Assembly (NCBI GenBank): GCA_017311185.1
Contig: JAESUZ010003404.1
Coordinates: 310,001 to 374,000, forward strand
DNA length: 64,000 nt
Origin: Proteles cristata cristata
Taxonomy: Eukaryota > Chordata > Mammalia > Carnivora > Hyaenidae
Direction of reading: 5' to 3'
The translations under genes and the position numbers were made by a program. Below the pieces are notes generated by a model. That model was not told the DNA's origin. It searched no databases and worked only from the letters and a program-made list of their open reading frames with translations. The number at the start of each line of letters is the position of its first letter. Position 1 is the stretch's first letter. Shown here piece after piece: positions 34,700 through 46,005 of this stretch.

Positions 34700-36090
34700 A
34701 TTAACTGCATTTGGATAGATGGTTCTTTTGAAGCTCAGACCTCTGGCGATCTAACTTCCACAAGAGGACTCATTTCATTTTTCTCAAAAGTCTTTCCTTT
34801 TCTTACCTCAACCTTACTGCCTAACTTCAAAGTCATCTCCAGCATGTTAAGTCCTCAGAGCATAATTTTAAGGAAGCATTGGGTTCAGAACAGGTAAAGA
34901 TGCAAAGACCAACATGTCTTCTAGCTGGAACCAAACCCAACCCAAGGTCATGTTACTGCTCAGGCTATAGGAATTCAAAAGGATAAAATATCACCCATAC
35001 AGCATGTTCACGTTGGCCTGCATTTTGGTCACGGACAATATTCTCATTTACTTTGGAAAGTGAGTGCCATCCCCATGTGCTCCTTTTGCTAGTGATCATC
35101 CAGCAGTGCTTGTGGCCACAGAGATATAAGACAGAATCTAAAGGCAATAGAGCCATATGCTTAATTATTTCAGGGAAAACAAAAAACAAGAAAACAATCC
35201 TTAGTTGAAGATAAGGTTTCCAACTGTTACTATCAAAAGCAAAAGTATTCCAACTCAACTTCACTGGAAAATTTTCACCTAGAACCAATCTTTCGACCAG
35301 TTTTAAACATCTCTCCATAAATCAAATTAATTCAAAAGTACAAAATCTAGTTTATATGCCTAGATTGATCTGGCAGGCCTCGTTTTTTCAGATAAAACGT
35401 GTTTCTAGAATGTGTAGGATAAAGGAGGTTCCCACAGAAACCATGCTATATTTAGAGGTTGCTTGTCTGCCGATGGACTAACTAGAAGGTGAGTCAGGTG
35501 TGATCAACCGTGCAGACAAAACTCAATTCAGTTATAATTTGGAGCTAGGGCCAGTTCACACTAACGATGTAAGGATTTCAAAGTATTAAAATATATGCAT
35601 ATTGTATTTACGGCTCTGCGCAGTCCATATTTTTTCCCACTATACCTGGAATTCAGCTCAACTTTCCTTGGACGGTGCTCAGATTGTCACGAAAAATAGC
35701 AAAACCTTCATATGAGAGCTTAGAAATCACCTAGTCCACAAGACTACAAACAACTGTCTTCATTAACAGAGGAAGCTACCACGGTTCAGAGAGTTTATAA
35801 AATCACCACAGGCTGCAAGGCCACTTGGGGAGTAGACAATGGTGACAACTACAGCCTCATTCCAAGCCCTTATACCTATAATACCACGTTGTATACCTAC
35901 AATACCATGTGAACTTGAGATAATTTCTGGGAGCTCCATTAACAGTCTATGGCTTCAGGTTCCATCTTCTTCCCTACGATATCTGGAATCTTATTTTTGG
36001 AATGAGCCTCCGTGCTTAAATAAAAGTATATTTTAAAATGCTAGGAAGTTAACATTCTTCTTTAAATGCAGTTCTTTGCCCCCAGATAAA
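34700..36090. other. intergenic with a MIR remnant
   Basis: About 35710-35830 is MIR-like (TTAACAGAGGAAGCTACC, TTCAGAGAGTTTATAAAATC). The remainder is not recognised. Confidence 0.45.
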
Positions 36091-36094
36091 CTGT

Positions 36095-36640
36095 TAAAGT
36101 AAGGCATTAACCTTGATGATTATCCTAAGTCAGCTTTCAAGAGTCATTCTGTCCTGTGCAGGAGCGACTCCGAAGTAGATGCTGTTGGAAATGCTGCCGT
36201 CTTGCCCACTCTTCCCCCTCCAAGGAAGGTACCGTCCGAGAAGGCTATTGGTGGGTAATCTTTGCTCCTGGAATGATATGGTGGGGGTCGCTGGTCATTC
36301 TGTGGTTGGTTGTTAAATTGTGACTGTGAAATATCCTTAGGAAAGTAGTAACAAGATCTGCAACTGCTGATTCCCAAACCTGTTTATATTCATAAGTCAT
36401 TAACCAAGACCCTGAAGTACCAGGCGTGATGCACTGTTTGGCCCCAAACACCCAGAGGCTAAACCCACCCCCGATACTGGAGGCAGCACCTGAGACTCGG
36501 ACCTCTCCCAACTCCCAGCCTGGGCATCTGTGTTCTTGGTCCTTCTCTTTATCTCTGTCTGTGAGTCCATGTGGGCGGCGCACTTCGTCTCGCTCTCCCC
36601 CAAGGTGCGACGTAACTTGCTTCCACGGAGGCATACAAAA
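36095..36640 (-). repeat. LTR-like repeat copy A (inverted partner at 46.8 kb)
   Basis: Its reverse complement aligns by eye along the whole length with 46797-47350: shared blocks include CACCTTGGGGGAGAGCG-type, GATAAAGAGAAGGACC, GGGTGTTTGGGGCCAAAC and CACCAAGGTTAATGC. Probably a solo LTR or LTR fragment, unnamed. Confidence 0.6.
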
Positions 36641-38270
36641 GTCTTGGGTGGTTGAGAGCCATGCGTATCAGTCTTCAAATATGTATAAATGTAGACTTTA
36701 TTCTGACAGAGTGTTCTCTACACTTGATAAAAGGATAAATGATTTAAAGTATAGCAAGAAAGATGGAGATTAGACATTAAGGAAAAAATAAACACTTATG
36801 AAGGCCAAGATTTACACTGGCCCTTCATTAACATGCTCAGCCTTGACTTATGCCACGCCAGGGGTTTGCTTTTGTGTCTCCCGCCGACCCAGGTCTTCGC
36901 ACATTGTGTCCTTGTGCATCTGTGAGTTCCTCTTCCTGGTGTGCTTCTCTTCCACAGGTCACGCTGCCTCTTACCATTCAGTTCCCAGCATTGATGTACC
37001 TCTTTGAGAAAGCCGTACGTGACTGCCACAGTGCTAGGCACATTCTAGGGGACTGCCCAATGCCCTGTTTGAATCTTTTGCATATAATTTGCCACCAGAT
37101 ATTTTTGTTGCTTAATTGTGAATTATGGGTTTATTGTCTGCCAGGATATACTAATTCCAGTATCTCCATGTACTTAGCTTTGGACCTTTAGATTGAGCAG
37201 CACCCTGACTGGCTTTTCAAAGTCTTGGTCAATGATTGTTAACAGGTATGAGAATTAAAAGATTTGTTGACCACTTTCCTAAAGATGTAATTCACCAGAT
37301 CCTACCTGGGTAGCTTCTCGTTACTTCCCAGTGCCCAGAACAGTGCCTCGCACATACACGTTGAATGAATTCAATATTTGTTAAACGTATAAGATACATG
37401 ATTTTCTATGAGTGGATGGGAAGAATCCTTTCGAAGATAATTGTCCAATCATTTTTAACTTCATTTGCACAAGATTTCTGGGACCAAGGTAGAGCGTGAT
37501 AGCTGGAATTGACCTACAAGAGGCTCTACTGAATCCAAGTAGATCATTTCACAGAAGAAACTGAGACCAGGAAGGCAGCCTGAGCGGAGGCCACACAGAT
37601 GCCCTATCCCTCCTCCTTTGCTGACCGGCTCTGCCGCCCTACTGACCATCGTCCAGGCCACTACAACTGGAGGTTCCGCCATATTCCAAGAGTCCTGTCT
37701 CTTTTTAGGTGACTGTGTTACTTAATACTTTGGAAACATTCCAGAGCATGAAGACACTCAGCTGAGAATGAGGAAACATTATGTTCAACATACATTTTTC
37801 CAATCATCTTTTTAGCTTCAGATCTCCAACTGTTTGGTGTGAGTCATCTCTCGTGCCTTGGGGTGCTCATCTAATTTGAGTACAGAAAAAGCCAGTCACC
37901 TCTTCAGAGGTTATTTACACTGTGGTTGAATTTTTCTCCTCTGTTTTTTCTACTCCCGTTTGACAGGAACATACTGTTCCCTCAGAGCAGGGAGAGGGAA
38001 TCGGAGGCTGTGCTAACACAGGATAGATGCTCCTGAAGATTCAGATGCGATGCAGGTCACGAGGTAAGTTCAGCTGCTTTCTGAAGTGATAATTATCTGA
38101 GTATCTCAACATCTAGAGGCCGTGCCAGTCAGGATGTGATTAACAATGTATTTGATTAGTGTGTCAAGAAAGACTCGGTAAGAATGTACAGAAAGAATCT
38201 TCGTCAGGTATAATGATACACAGAAACTGTGCTAGAATACACACACTGCCTGTCACTGTAGTGCTTTACA
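36641..38270. other. intergenic with an L2 remnant
   Basis: 37300-37395 resembles the L2 3' end (CCCAGAACAGTGCCTCGCAC, then TTGAATGAATTCAATATTTG). Otherwise nothing recognised. Confidence 0.45.
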
Positions 38271-38285
38271 AATGAGCCTTCTAGG

Positions 38286-38487
38286 GGCGCCTGTGTGGCT
38301 TAGTGGGTTAAGAATCTGACCTTGGCTCAGGTCATGATCTCACAGCTCCTGAGTTCAAGCCCCACATCAGGCTCTGTGCTAACAGCTCAGAGCCTGGAGG
38401 CTGCTTCGGATTCTGTGTCTCCCCCTCTCTCTCTCTGCCCCTCCCCTGCTCATGCTCTGTCTCTCTCTCTCAAAAATAAATAAACAT
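38286..38487 (+). mobile_element. CAN-SINE, first of a nested pair
   Basis: Left duplication AAATGAGCCTTCTAGG at about 38270; its right duplication AAATGAGTCTTCTAGG only appears at about 38728, after a second SINE. Confidence 0.92.
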
Positions 38488-38727
38488 TGGGGCGCCTGGG
38501 TGGCTCAGTTGGTTGAGCGTCTGACTTCAAATCAGGTCATGATCTCGTGGTTTGTGGGTTCAAGCCCCATGTCGGGCTCTGTGCTGACAGCTCGGAGCCT
38601 GGAGCTGCTTCAGATTCTGTGTCTCCCTCTCTCTGATCCTTCCCTGCTCATGCTCTCTCTCTCTTTCTCTCTCAGAAATAAATAAAACATTTAATAAAAT
38701 AAATAAACACTTAAAACATTTTTTAAA
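38488..38727 (+). mobile_element. CAN-SINE inserted in the tail of the previous one
   Basis: Begins GGGGCGCCTGGGTGGCTCAG right after AATAAATAAACATT of the first copy; the outer tail resumes at about 38697. Confidence 0.92.
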
Positions 38728-38754
38728 AAATGAGTCTTCTAGGGCAATATCTAT

Positions 38755-38915
38755 CAAATGTTACTGTGCTTGTGAATCACCTGGAGATCTTGTTAAAATG
38801 CAGATTTTGGTTTAGCAGGTCTGAGGTGGGCCCTAAGATTCTGCATTTCTAACTGGCACCCAGATGATGTTCAAGCGGCTAGTCCATGGGCCACATTTTG
38901 TGTAGCAAGATTCTA
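38755..38915 (+). mobile_element. MER5-type hAT element
   Basis: GTGAATCACCTGGAGATCTTG, GGTCTGAGGTGGGCCCTAAG and GATTCTGCATTTCTAAC are typical MER5. Confidence 0.8.
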
Positions 38916-38924
38916 TACTACGTT

Positions 38925-39052
38925 GTCCAATATGGTAGCCATCAGCCACATGTGGCTATTTTGACTAGGTTAAATTAAGCTTAACCATTCACTTCCTCAG
39001 TCACATTCACTAACCACATTTCAAGCGCTTAATTACAGAAGGCTCTATTGAA
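38925..39052. mobile_element. hAT-like MER element
   Basis: TTGTCCAATATGGTAGCCAT, AGCCACATGTGGCT and CAGTCACATTCACTAACCAC; same family as the piece at 12.5-12.9 kb. Confidence 0.6.
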
Positions 39053-39229
39053 CAGATTTACTAAAGAAAGCATGACTCGTTAAATGATTCCAAGTCCCCA
39101 TGGTCTCACCTCCCCTCTTTCCCAGATAGCTTCCAGCTTTTATTTGGACAATGGCAAGCACTGGTTGGATAAGCAGGTATGCTTAGAACAGGAAGAGATG
39201 GGATAGAAGAGAACCAGAGAGAAGGGTGC

Positions 39230-39400
39230 TTGAGGAATCCGAAGAATAAAGGGATTTCAAGAAAGGTGCGCTCTACAGAGTCAAATGTTGCCGAGAGGAC
39301 AAATAAGCCAAGGTCTGAAAACTGTCTGTTGACCGTGACGTTGAGGAGGAGGAAGAGGGCAGTAATTGGTGGAATATAGGGTCAGACGGGGGTTTTGAAA
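39230..39400 (+). repeat. piece of the ancient long dispersed repeat
   Basis: GAGTCAAATGTTGCCGAGAGG and following sequence match its distal part. Confidence 0.45.
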
Positions 39401-39483
39401 GATGAAAGCTCTTTGCTATTTCAAATTTATAGAATTGGAAAATTGCAGTCTTGGGCAGTAAAGAAGATTGGCCTTGGAGATAG

Positions 39484-39721
39484 AGTAAAACCTTGGATTG
39501 TGAGTAACTCGTCCTGGGAGTGTTCCGCAAGACGAGCAAACATTTCTGATAAATATTAACTTGATAAACAAGCGATGTCTCGCAGTTCAGTAGTATGTGG
39601 TGCCGATTGTCACGTGATCACAACCAAGCCAATGGTCCTTGAAATTTGCTTTGATATGTAAATGCTTTGGATCATAAGCATGTTTCTGGAACGAAGTATG
39701 CTTGCAAACCAAGGTTTTACT
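39484..39721. mobile_element. Tigger-like miniature DNA transposon
   Basis: Perfect 13-bp terminal inverted repeats AGTAAAACCTTGG (39484-39496) and CCAAGGTTTTACT (39709-39721), with weaker symmetry further in. 238 bp, no transposase. Confidence 0.8.
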
Positions 39722-40583
39722 CATATATTGGTTTTGGATTTTCGCGTCAAAATGGGTCCTGTGGGGACCTGGTTCACTCTTCACTATTCAAAGAACTCAA
39801 ATAGATACCATTAGCCATTAAAGATTTCGGAGTCTCCAAGTCTGAGGCGCACCCCTCAAGACTTCACAGAAACTTCACATTTTTTGGCAAAGTAAAAAAA
39901 AAATAGTGATTTTGTCTGTTTTACCAGTGACAGTGGAACCCTTCGCTCTTCACTCTTCTGTGGGCTCTAGTTGGAATGAAGAGCAATTTCACTAATCACC
40001 TTTCACTCAAAATTTCACCAGACCCTTAACGATAAACTCTTCAAGGAGAGGCCAAGCCCTAAGGGCTTTGGCTGATCAAAATCTGACACCTTGGTCTGAG
40101 TGTGAAAAGCAGCTTTAATTAGGTGCATAGGGCAGCCTCTTTTTCAAGGAGAGAAGAGTTGAAATTGCGGCAATTTCCCTGTTATTAGTACATTTTAAAA
40201 AGAATACAAAAGCTTATAGGAGGTGGCGATGATCGCATCTTGCTGCCGCTACAGCAGGAAAGCCTATTCAAGAAGAATGGACTGTATCACAGCAGAGTGC
40301 AGACAAGGCTTAATTGCCCAGGGGCAGCGTAACACCTCCAACGCCTTCTGGACGGCTCCAAATTGCTGACAGACTGTTGCGTCATCGCGATATGCGGGGG
40401 CGCAGGGGAGCTGGCACAGTGCTCGATTGGACGCCTGGGGCCAGCAAGACAACGAGAGTTCAACTCGGATGAGCAACGTGCGATTTGGGGCAAGCAAGAG
40501 GATCTTCGAATCGCTTTACTTTTAAAATAGGCAGCAAATAAATGTTGCCGTCTTAAGAGGGTTTTTGTTTTTTTTTTTTTTTT
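39722..40583. other. intergenic, nothing recognised
   Basis: 40210-40500 is richer in CpG than its surroundings; short open frames there are not recognised. Confidence 0.45.
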
Positions 40584-40600
40584 AAGAGGAATCCAATGCA

Positions 40601-40814
40601 GGGGCGCCTGGGTGGCTTAGTCGGTTAAGCGTCCGACTTTCGCTTAGGTCATGATCTCGCGGTTCGTGGGTTCGAGCCCCGCGTCAGGCTCTGTGCTGAC
40701 TGCCAGCTCAGAGCCTGGAGCCTGTTTCAGTCTGTGACTCCCCCTCTCTCTGACCCTCCCCTGCTCACGCTGTTTATTTATTTCACGCTGAAATAAATGA
40801 AACATTAAAAAAAA
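40601..40814 (+). mobile_element. young-subtype CAN-SINE
   Basis: Perfect 17-bp duplication AAGAGGAATCCAATGCA at 40584-40600 and 40815-40831. Near consensus, with the CT run shortened. Confidence 0.97.
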
Positions 40815-40831
40815 AAGAGGAATCCAATGCA

Positions 40832-43290
40832 AAAACGGATACCTACATCAAAAGCACCTTGATTTCTTAATTTGGGCGGTGCTGCCTAGCTCAGGCGCTG
40901 AGTATCCTCAATGTTCATGACTAAGGGCTAGTTTTCTTTTAAGGAATTAAAAAATGTCTGAGTTTCTTCTGATGCATGGATTTCAGTCATGTGGACATCG
41001 ACTCAATGGGGATTTAGGGATGTCATAATTAATTTTTGGCTTAGTTATGGGCACTGGGGAGAAAGATTGAGCCAGGAGAAGATGATGCCAAGGAACTGGA
41101 TGGACTCCACCCAAGGGGTCAGCCTCATGGGGACAGCTGGGCAGTCCAATGGCAGGCTCCGAGGAAGTGACAGATTCTGGCTGGTTCAACCTGGTGTGAA
41201 GGGCAAAGAGGCAGAAGGATTCCGAGTGGTGGATGGAACCCACATCTGGGCAGGTGGAGGTGATGAGCCAGGTGGCATGCTCATCTGTGATTGGAAAGGC
41301 CCAGTGAGAACAAGTCAAAGAAAAGTCAGAGCACTGAGCTTCAACCCACATGGAAGTCAGCTGGGCAACTCATTAACATGGCACCTCCTGATACCGTGTG
41401 GCTGGAGCAGAGCATCCACACACGCAGCAAACCACCTGGCCATCCCGATCCAATCATCCAGAGGACGCCCCTAAGGATGGTGAGACAGGGCCTCATCCTT
41501 CCGGGTGTGAGAGTAGCACACCAGAGGGTTAGGGTTTGCCTCAGGGTCATATCCCTGGAAAGGAAGCTCGTGTTCTAAAGAAGAAACCCCAGCAGAGTCG
41601 TCGTATTCTTACGGAGCGACAACAGACTGGCAGGTAGGAGCTGCCGAACTCGGGGGGAGGGGGGGAGGGGGGCGGGCAGTCAGATGGGGTCACTGCACAC
41701 GCGTGGACAAAACATCCTGCCACGCTCCCTGCCCTGATTATGGGCTGAGAGATATGATCTTAAAAGCAGAGCTTACAGGAATAGCCAAATCCAGGATGTG
41801 GATCACACCTGGATTAGCTTCAGCAGGTGTTTGTAACCCTGGCCCCCACGTCCGAGCGCTGGTCACGAATGTCTGATTACACTACAGTGTCACTTGCCCG
41901 AGCACTGCCTGCCAGAGGGCTGGAGGGAGAGGGTCTGGCCATTTATCTCTTTTAGCCAGAGGCTGGCCCTGCTTCCCATCAAAGGTCTATTACCAGGACA
42001 TTCCATTACTTCTGAGTAACTTAAATACAAAACACAGAACACAATGTTAAACAATCATATCGCAGGAATTTGTTTCTTCTTCAGAGATGGCTTGTAGAAA
42101 GAGCACGAACTTGGGCATCAGCCATCAGTCACACACATGTGTGTATGTGTGTGCGCGCGCTGTGTAACAAAAGTTGTTCAGGTACAACTGCTCCTCCTTC
42201 CCTGATATAACCTCAAGGATCAGTTAGAGGTAGAAAAAGAAATTTAAATATCAATTAAGTTTCCAGGATCTGAAAGAAAGTAGAAGTCACAGTGTTTCTC
42301 TGGAGGATGAAATGGTATTTTTCTTGCTTCTCTGTGAACAAATTGATCCGGTGCCTAAGACCTTTCCTGGTCAGGAAATAGGTTTCCTTTCTTAGCCTCC
42401 ATTTCCATCCCAAACGAGAACTGTCGTGAGCTCAAATGTTTTTAGACAAGTGTCATTTTGCCTCCAAATCAGATCCCCGCCCTGTGCCCGTTTCCACCCA
42501 TCCCAGGCCCAGACATGAATGTGAGTTGAGACTCAGGTCTGACCCTGAGACCCGGCTCAGTACCCTTAGGATCCCCTCACTTATGAAGAAAAGAGGCCAT
42601 AGTGCATCTGTGGGGACCTAGCCTAAATCAGGCCGCAGACCAGTAAGATATCCACATTCTCTGTAGCCCTTACTGCACTCTCAGCTTCAGATGGGATGGG
42701 ATCTTAACAACCTACTCTTGGGGCACAGGGCACATGTGGGCGGGGGCCTTACTGCAGGCTGATTACACTCCCGGACTATTCAAGAAACAATGTAAAACAA
42801 GCCCTTGTTTAGACAGCGACCTCCTTTAATCCCTAGAGAGAGTGAAGAGTAACAACTTTAATTTTCTTTAATTTTCCCCAAGAGGGGAAAGGGGATTTGT
42901 TGGCAACTGTTGGGTTGGCGCCACGGCCACCCCTCTGGCTGGTGGACCTCTTCATACCGTTGTCTCGCCCATTTACCCCCCACGGCCTCGCCTGGAGCCT
43001 TTCCCTCTGGGGCTTCTCCTTTTATTTCCCTTGATGGTCAATTGCGCTCTGCTGTCAGACCCCTGAGGCCTAGCTGGTTGTCCCCCAGAGGGACCTGCTT
43101 GGTTGCAGGGGCGGCTGCAGGAACGGAAGCCCGCCTTCTCCATTCCGAGTCAAGCATCTTCAAGGCAATCAGGCCAGTTCACCTCTAATACTGTCTCGCA
43201 CCACATCTTAGCACGAGCTCTGTCTCTGTTCTGTACCTGGCTGTGTGTCACTACAGCCCCCTTCTGTCATTCTGACGAGATCTCCCAAGT
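40832..43290. other. intergenic, no gene recognised
   Basis: Open frames at 40983-41580 on both strands overlap one another and show no family features. Contains a G-rich tract (41652-41676) and a GT/GC run (42137-42160). Confidence 0.45.
41652..41676 (+). other. G-quadruplex-forming tract
   Basis: Four G runs of 6, 7, 6 and 3 separated by single bases. Confidence 0.85.
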
Positions 43291-43296
43291 CCCAGG

Positions 43297-43487
43297 ACGC
43301 GGCTCAGTCAGTTAAGCATCTGGCTTTGGCCCAGGTCATGAGCTCGGGGCTTGTGAGTTCGAAGCCCCGTCGGCTCTGTGCTGACAGCTCAGGGCCTGGG
43401 GCCTGCTCTGGATTCTGGGTCTCCCTCTCTGCCCCTCCCCCACTTGTACTCCGTCTCTCTCTCTCTTTCAAAAAGAAATAAACTTTA
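43297..43487 (+). mobile_element. CAN-SINE, 5' end slightly truncated
   Basis: Starts in the head (CGCGGCTCAGTCAGTTAAGC) and ends AAAAAGAAATAAACTTTATA. Confidence 0.9.
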
Positions 43488-43771
43488 TATGTATAATATT
43501 TAATACATCAAATATTTACAAATATTACATAATATTACATATAGTATTTATATATCTCTCTTCCAAGTCCGGCTCCTCCACCCCAACGGTGCGCCCGCAG
43601 TTCGCGGGGAGGACAGCCAGGAAGGCCCACGTGGGGGCGAACAGGGCTGGAAGCGCAGTGAAGACGTGCCTTGCCCTGCGCCCCAGGACTTAGACACGCA
43701 GACCCGAGCCGCAGGCCGATATCCGTGATTGGGCTAAAATCAGCTCAAATCCACCTAAGAAGTAACTTATT

Positions 43772-43990
43772 TTTTTTTTAATTTTTTTTTTATTTATTTC
43801 TAGGGTAGAGAGAGAGAGACAGCGTGAGCAGGGGAGGGTCAGAGAGAGAGGGAGTCACAGACTGAAACAGGCTCCAGGCTCTGAGCTGGCAGTCAGCACA
43901 GAGCCCGACGCGGGGCTCGAACCACGAACCGCGAGATCATGACCTAAGCGAAAGTCGGACGCTTAACCGACTAAGCCACCCAGGCGCCCC
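43772..43990 (-). mobile_element. young-subtype CAN-SINE
   Basis: Perfect 15-bp duplication AAGAAGTAACTTATT at 43757-43771 and 43991-44005. Confidence 0.96.
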
Positions 43991-44064
43991 AAGAAGTAAC
44001 TTATTAATTATTAATTAATTATGATCGGTAAAGTCAGTACTGTGGTTTGAAAGGATTTGCTTTT

Positions 44065-44276
44065 AATTTATTTTTTAAATATTTTTATTTTTGAGAGAGC
44101 GAGACAGAGCATGAGTGGGGGAGGGGGAGGGAGCGAGGAAGACTCAGAATCCGAAGCAGCTCCAGGCTCCGAGCTGTCAGCACAGAGCCCGACGCGGGGC
44201 TCGAACCCGCGAACCGTGAGATCGTGACCTGAGCCAAGTTGGATGTTTAACAGACCGAGCCAGCCAGGCGCCCCTG
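44065..44276 (-). mobile_element. CAN-SINE
   Basis: Duplication GGAYTTGCTTTT at 44053-44064 and 44277-44288. Confidence 0.93.
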
Positions 44277-44479
44277 GGACTTGCTTTTTTATATAACCAG
44301 TGTGTCCCACTTCACAGTTTAGGGTTAGAAAACCTTATATCGTTTTCAGTGTTCAAACCATGACGACGAACCCCGAAGACTCACGTTGTTGGAAATACTG
44401 ATTTTACTCTGAAGCCTGCACCGCAGGCCGTTTAGACAATCTCAAGAGGAGCGAACACTCCTGTATCAGCCGTCCTTGG

Positions 44480-44750
44480 TGCTTCTCCTGCCGCCCTCTG
44501 TCCAGGGCGCCCCGCCGGCTGTCCCCGTCACTGCGGGTCTCCGCGACTGCTGATTTCCGGATGCGCGTGTAGACGCGGGTGTGCGGGGCTGGCGGGGACC
44601 CAGTGCGATGGGCCCCCGGGACCGCACAGCCGCAGGCAGGGCTCTGCTGGGCTGCGGAACCGCCGCGGCGACCAGGACCAGCCTGCCTTGGAAACCGAGG
44701 GCTCTGGCGGTGCTGCTTCGTGGGCGGCTTGCAGCCGCTGCTCCTGCGGC
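44480..44750. promoter_or_regulatory. CpG-rich flank of the 54-bp array
   Basis: GC- and CpG-rich single-copy sequence directly left of the array; together they make a CpG island of about 1 kb. No gene start could be assigned. Confidence 0.5.
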
Positions 44751-45451
44751 GTTTCCCGCCACCAGATGGCGGTGTTCCACTCTGCGACCTGCGCCGTCAG
44801 GGCCGTTTCCCGCCACCAGATGGCGGTGTTCCACTCTGCGACCTGCGCCGTCAGGGCCGTTTCCCGCCACCAGATGGCGGTGTTCCACTCTGCGACCTGC
44901 GCCGTCAGGGCCGTTTCCCGCCACCAGATGGCGGTGTTCCACTCTGCGACCTGCGCCGTCAGGGCCGTTTCCCGCCACCAGATGGCGGTGTTCCACTCTG
45001 CGACCTGCGCCGTCAGGGCCGTTTCCCGCCACCAGATGGCGGTGTTCCACTCTGCGACCTGCGCCGTCAGGGCCGTTTCCCGCCACCAGATGGCGGTGTT
45101 CCACTCTGCGACCTGCGCCGTCAGGGCCGTTTCCCGCCACCAGATGGCGGTGTTCCACTCTGCGACCTGCGCCGTCAGGCCGCTTTCCCGCCACCAGATG
45201 GCGGTGTTCCACTCTGCGACCTGCGCCGTCAGGCCGTTTCCCGCCACCAGATGGCGGTGTTCCACTCTGCGACCTGCGCCGTCAGGGCCGTTTCCCGGCC
45301 ACCAGATGGCGGTGTTTCACTCTCCGACCTGTGCCGTCAGGGCCGTTTCCCGGCCACCAGATGGCGGTGTTTCACTCTCCGACCTGTGCCGTCAGGGCCG
45401 TTTCCCGGCCACCAGATGGCGGTGTTTCACTCTGACCTGCGCCGTCAGGGT
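44750..45451 (+). repeat. 54-bp minisatellite carrying a CTCF/YY1-type motif in every unit
   Basis: Thirteen copies of CCACCAGATGGCGG begin at 44759, 44813, 44867, 44921, 44975, 45029, 45083, 45137, 45191, 45244, 45299, 45354 and 45409. The first ten units are nearly identical (54 bp, one of 53); the last three form a 55-bp subtype with CGGCCACC and TTTCACTCT. The motif fits the CTCF consensus CCASYAGRKGGCRS at every position and contains GATGGCGG, the YY1 core. All copies share one orientation. A 54-bp period is 18 codons without stops, so five frames stay open for 245-333 codons; these are not genes. Confidence 0.95.
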
Positions 45452-45767
45452 GGCACACGGCGACAGTGCCGGTGGCTGCACACAGCGTTAGGCCTTCACG
45501 TGGATCATCTTCCCATGAAAATAAAGAAATGGCAAAATAAATGGAATCTGTATCAGGAGGGGACACAGCATCCGCCTTAAATCGTGCCTTGATTCAGCCC
45601 TCGTCGGAGAATACCTAGGCTCTGGCAGTGCAGCCCGGTCACTCATTTAGATCCTTCCTGGACAACGAGTTTCCTCCGAGGGGACCCTGTCGGCCTTTTC
45701 TGATAGCTGCTTTCACCTGTGCCCACTTCGGTCCATGAAACTTGCTTTATCTGAAAGCTTTAAGCCC

Positions 45768-45992
45768 TGGGGCGCCTGGGTGGCTCAGTCGGGTAAATGC
45801 CTGACTCTTGATCTCCGCTCAGATGTCATCATCTCACAGGTTCCTGAGTTCGAGCCCTACATTGAGCTACACAGTCAGTGCAGAGCCTGCTTGGGATTCT
45901 CTCCCTCTCTCTCTGTCCCTCCCTTGCTTGTGCTCTCTCTCTCTCTCTCTCACAATAAATTTAAAAGCTTCAAAAAATAAATTAAAAAAATA
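45768..45992 (+). mobile_element. CAN-SINE
   Basis: AAAGCTTTAAGC at 45754-45765 and AAAGCTTTAAAGC at 45993-46005 flank it. Confidence 0.92.
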
Positions 45993-46005
45993 AAAGCTTT
46001 AAAGC

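Noticed and set aside
36245..36634. 129-codon frame, similar to one at 46612-47025
   Set aside because: The similarity comes from two copies of one LTR-like repeat, not from a gene family.
40983..41578. Pair of opposite open frames of 122 and 161 codons
   Set aside because: No recognisable motif, no splice or promoter context, and the frames overlap on both strands.
44750..45451. CRISPR array
   Set aside because: Contiguous tandem units without unique spacers in a mammalian genome.
44466..45580. Open frames of 245-333 codons on both strands
   Set aside because: They arise because the 54-bp unit is 18 codons with no stop; five frames are open at once and the peptides are the same repeat shifted.
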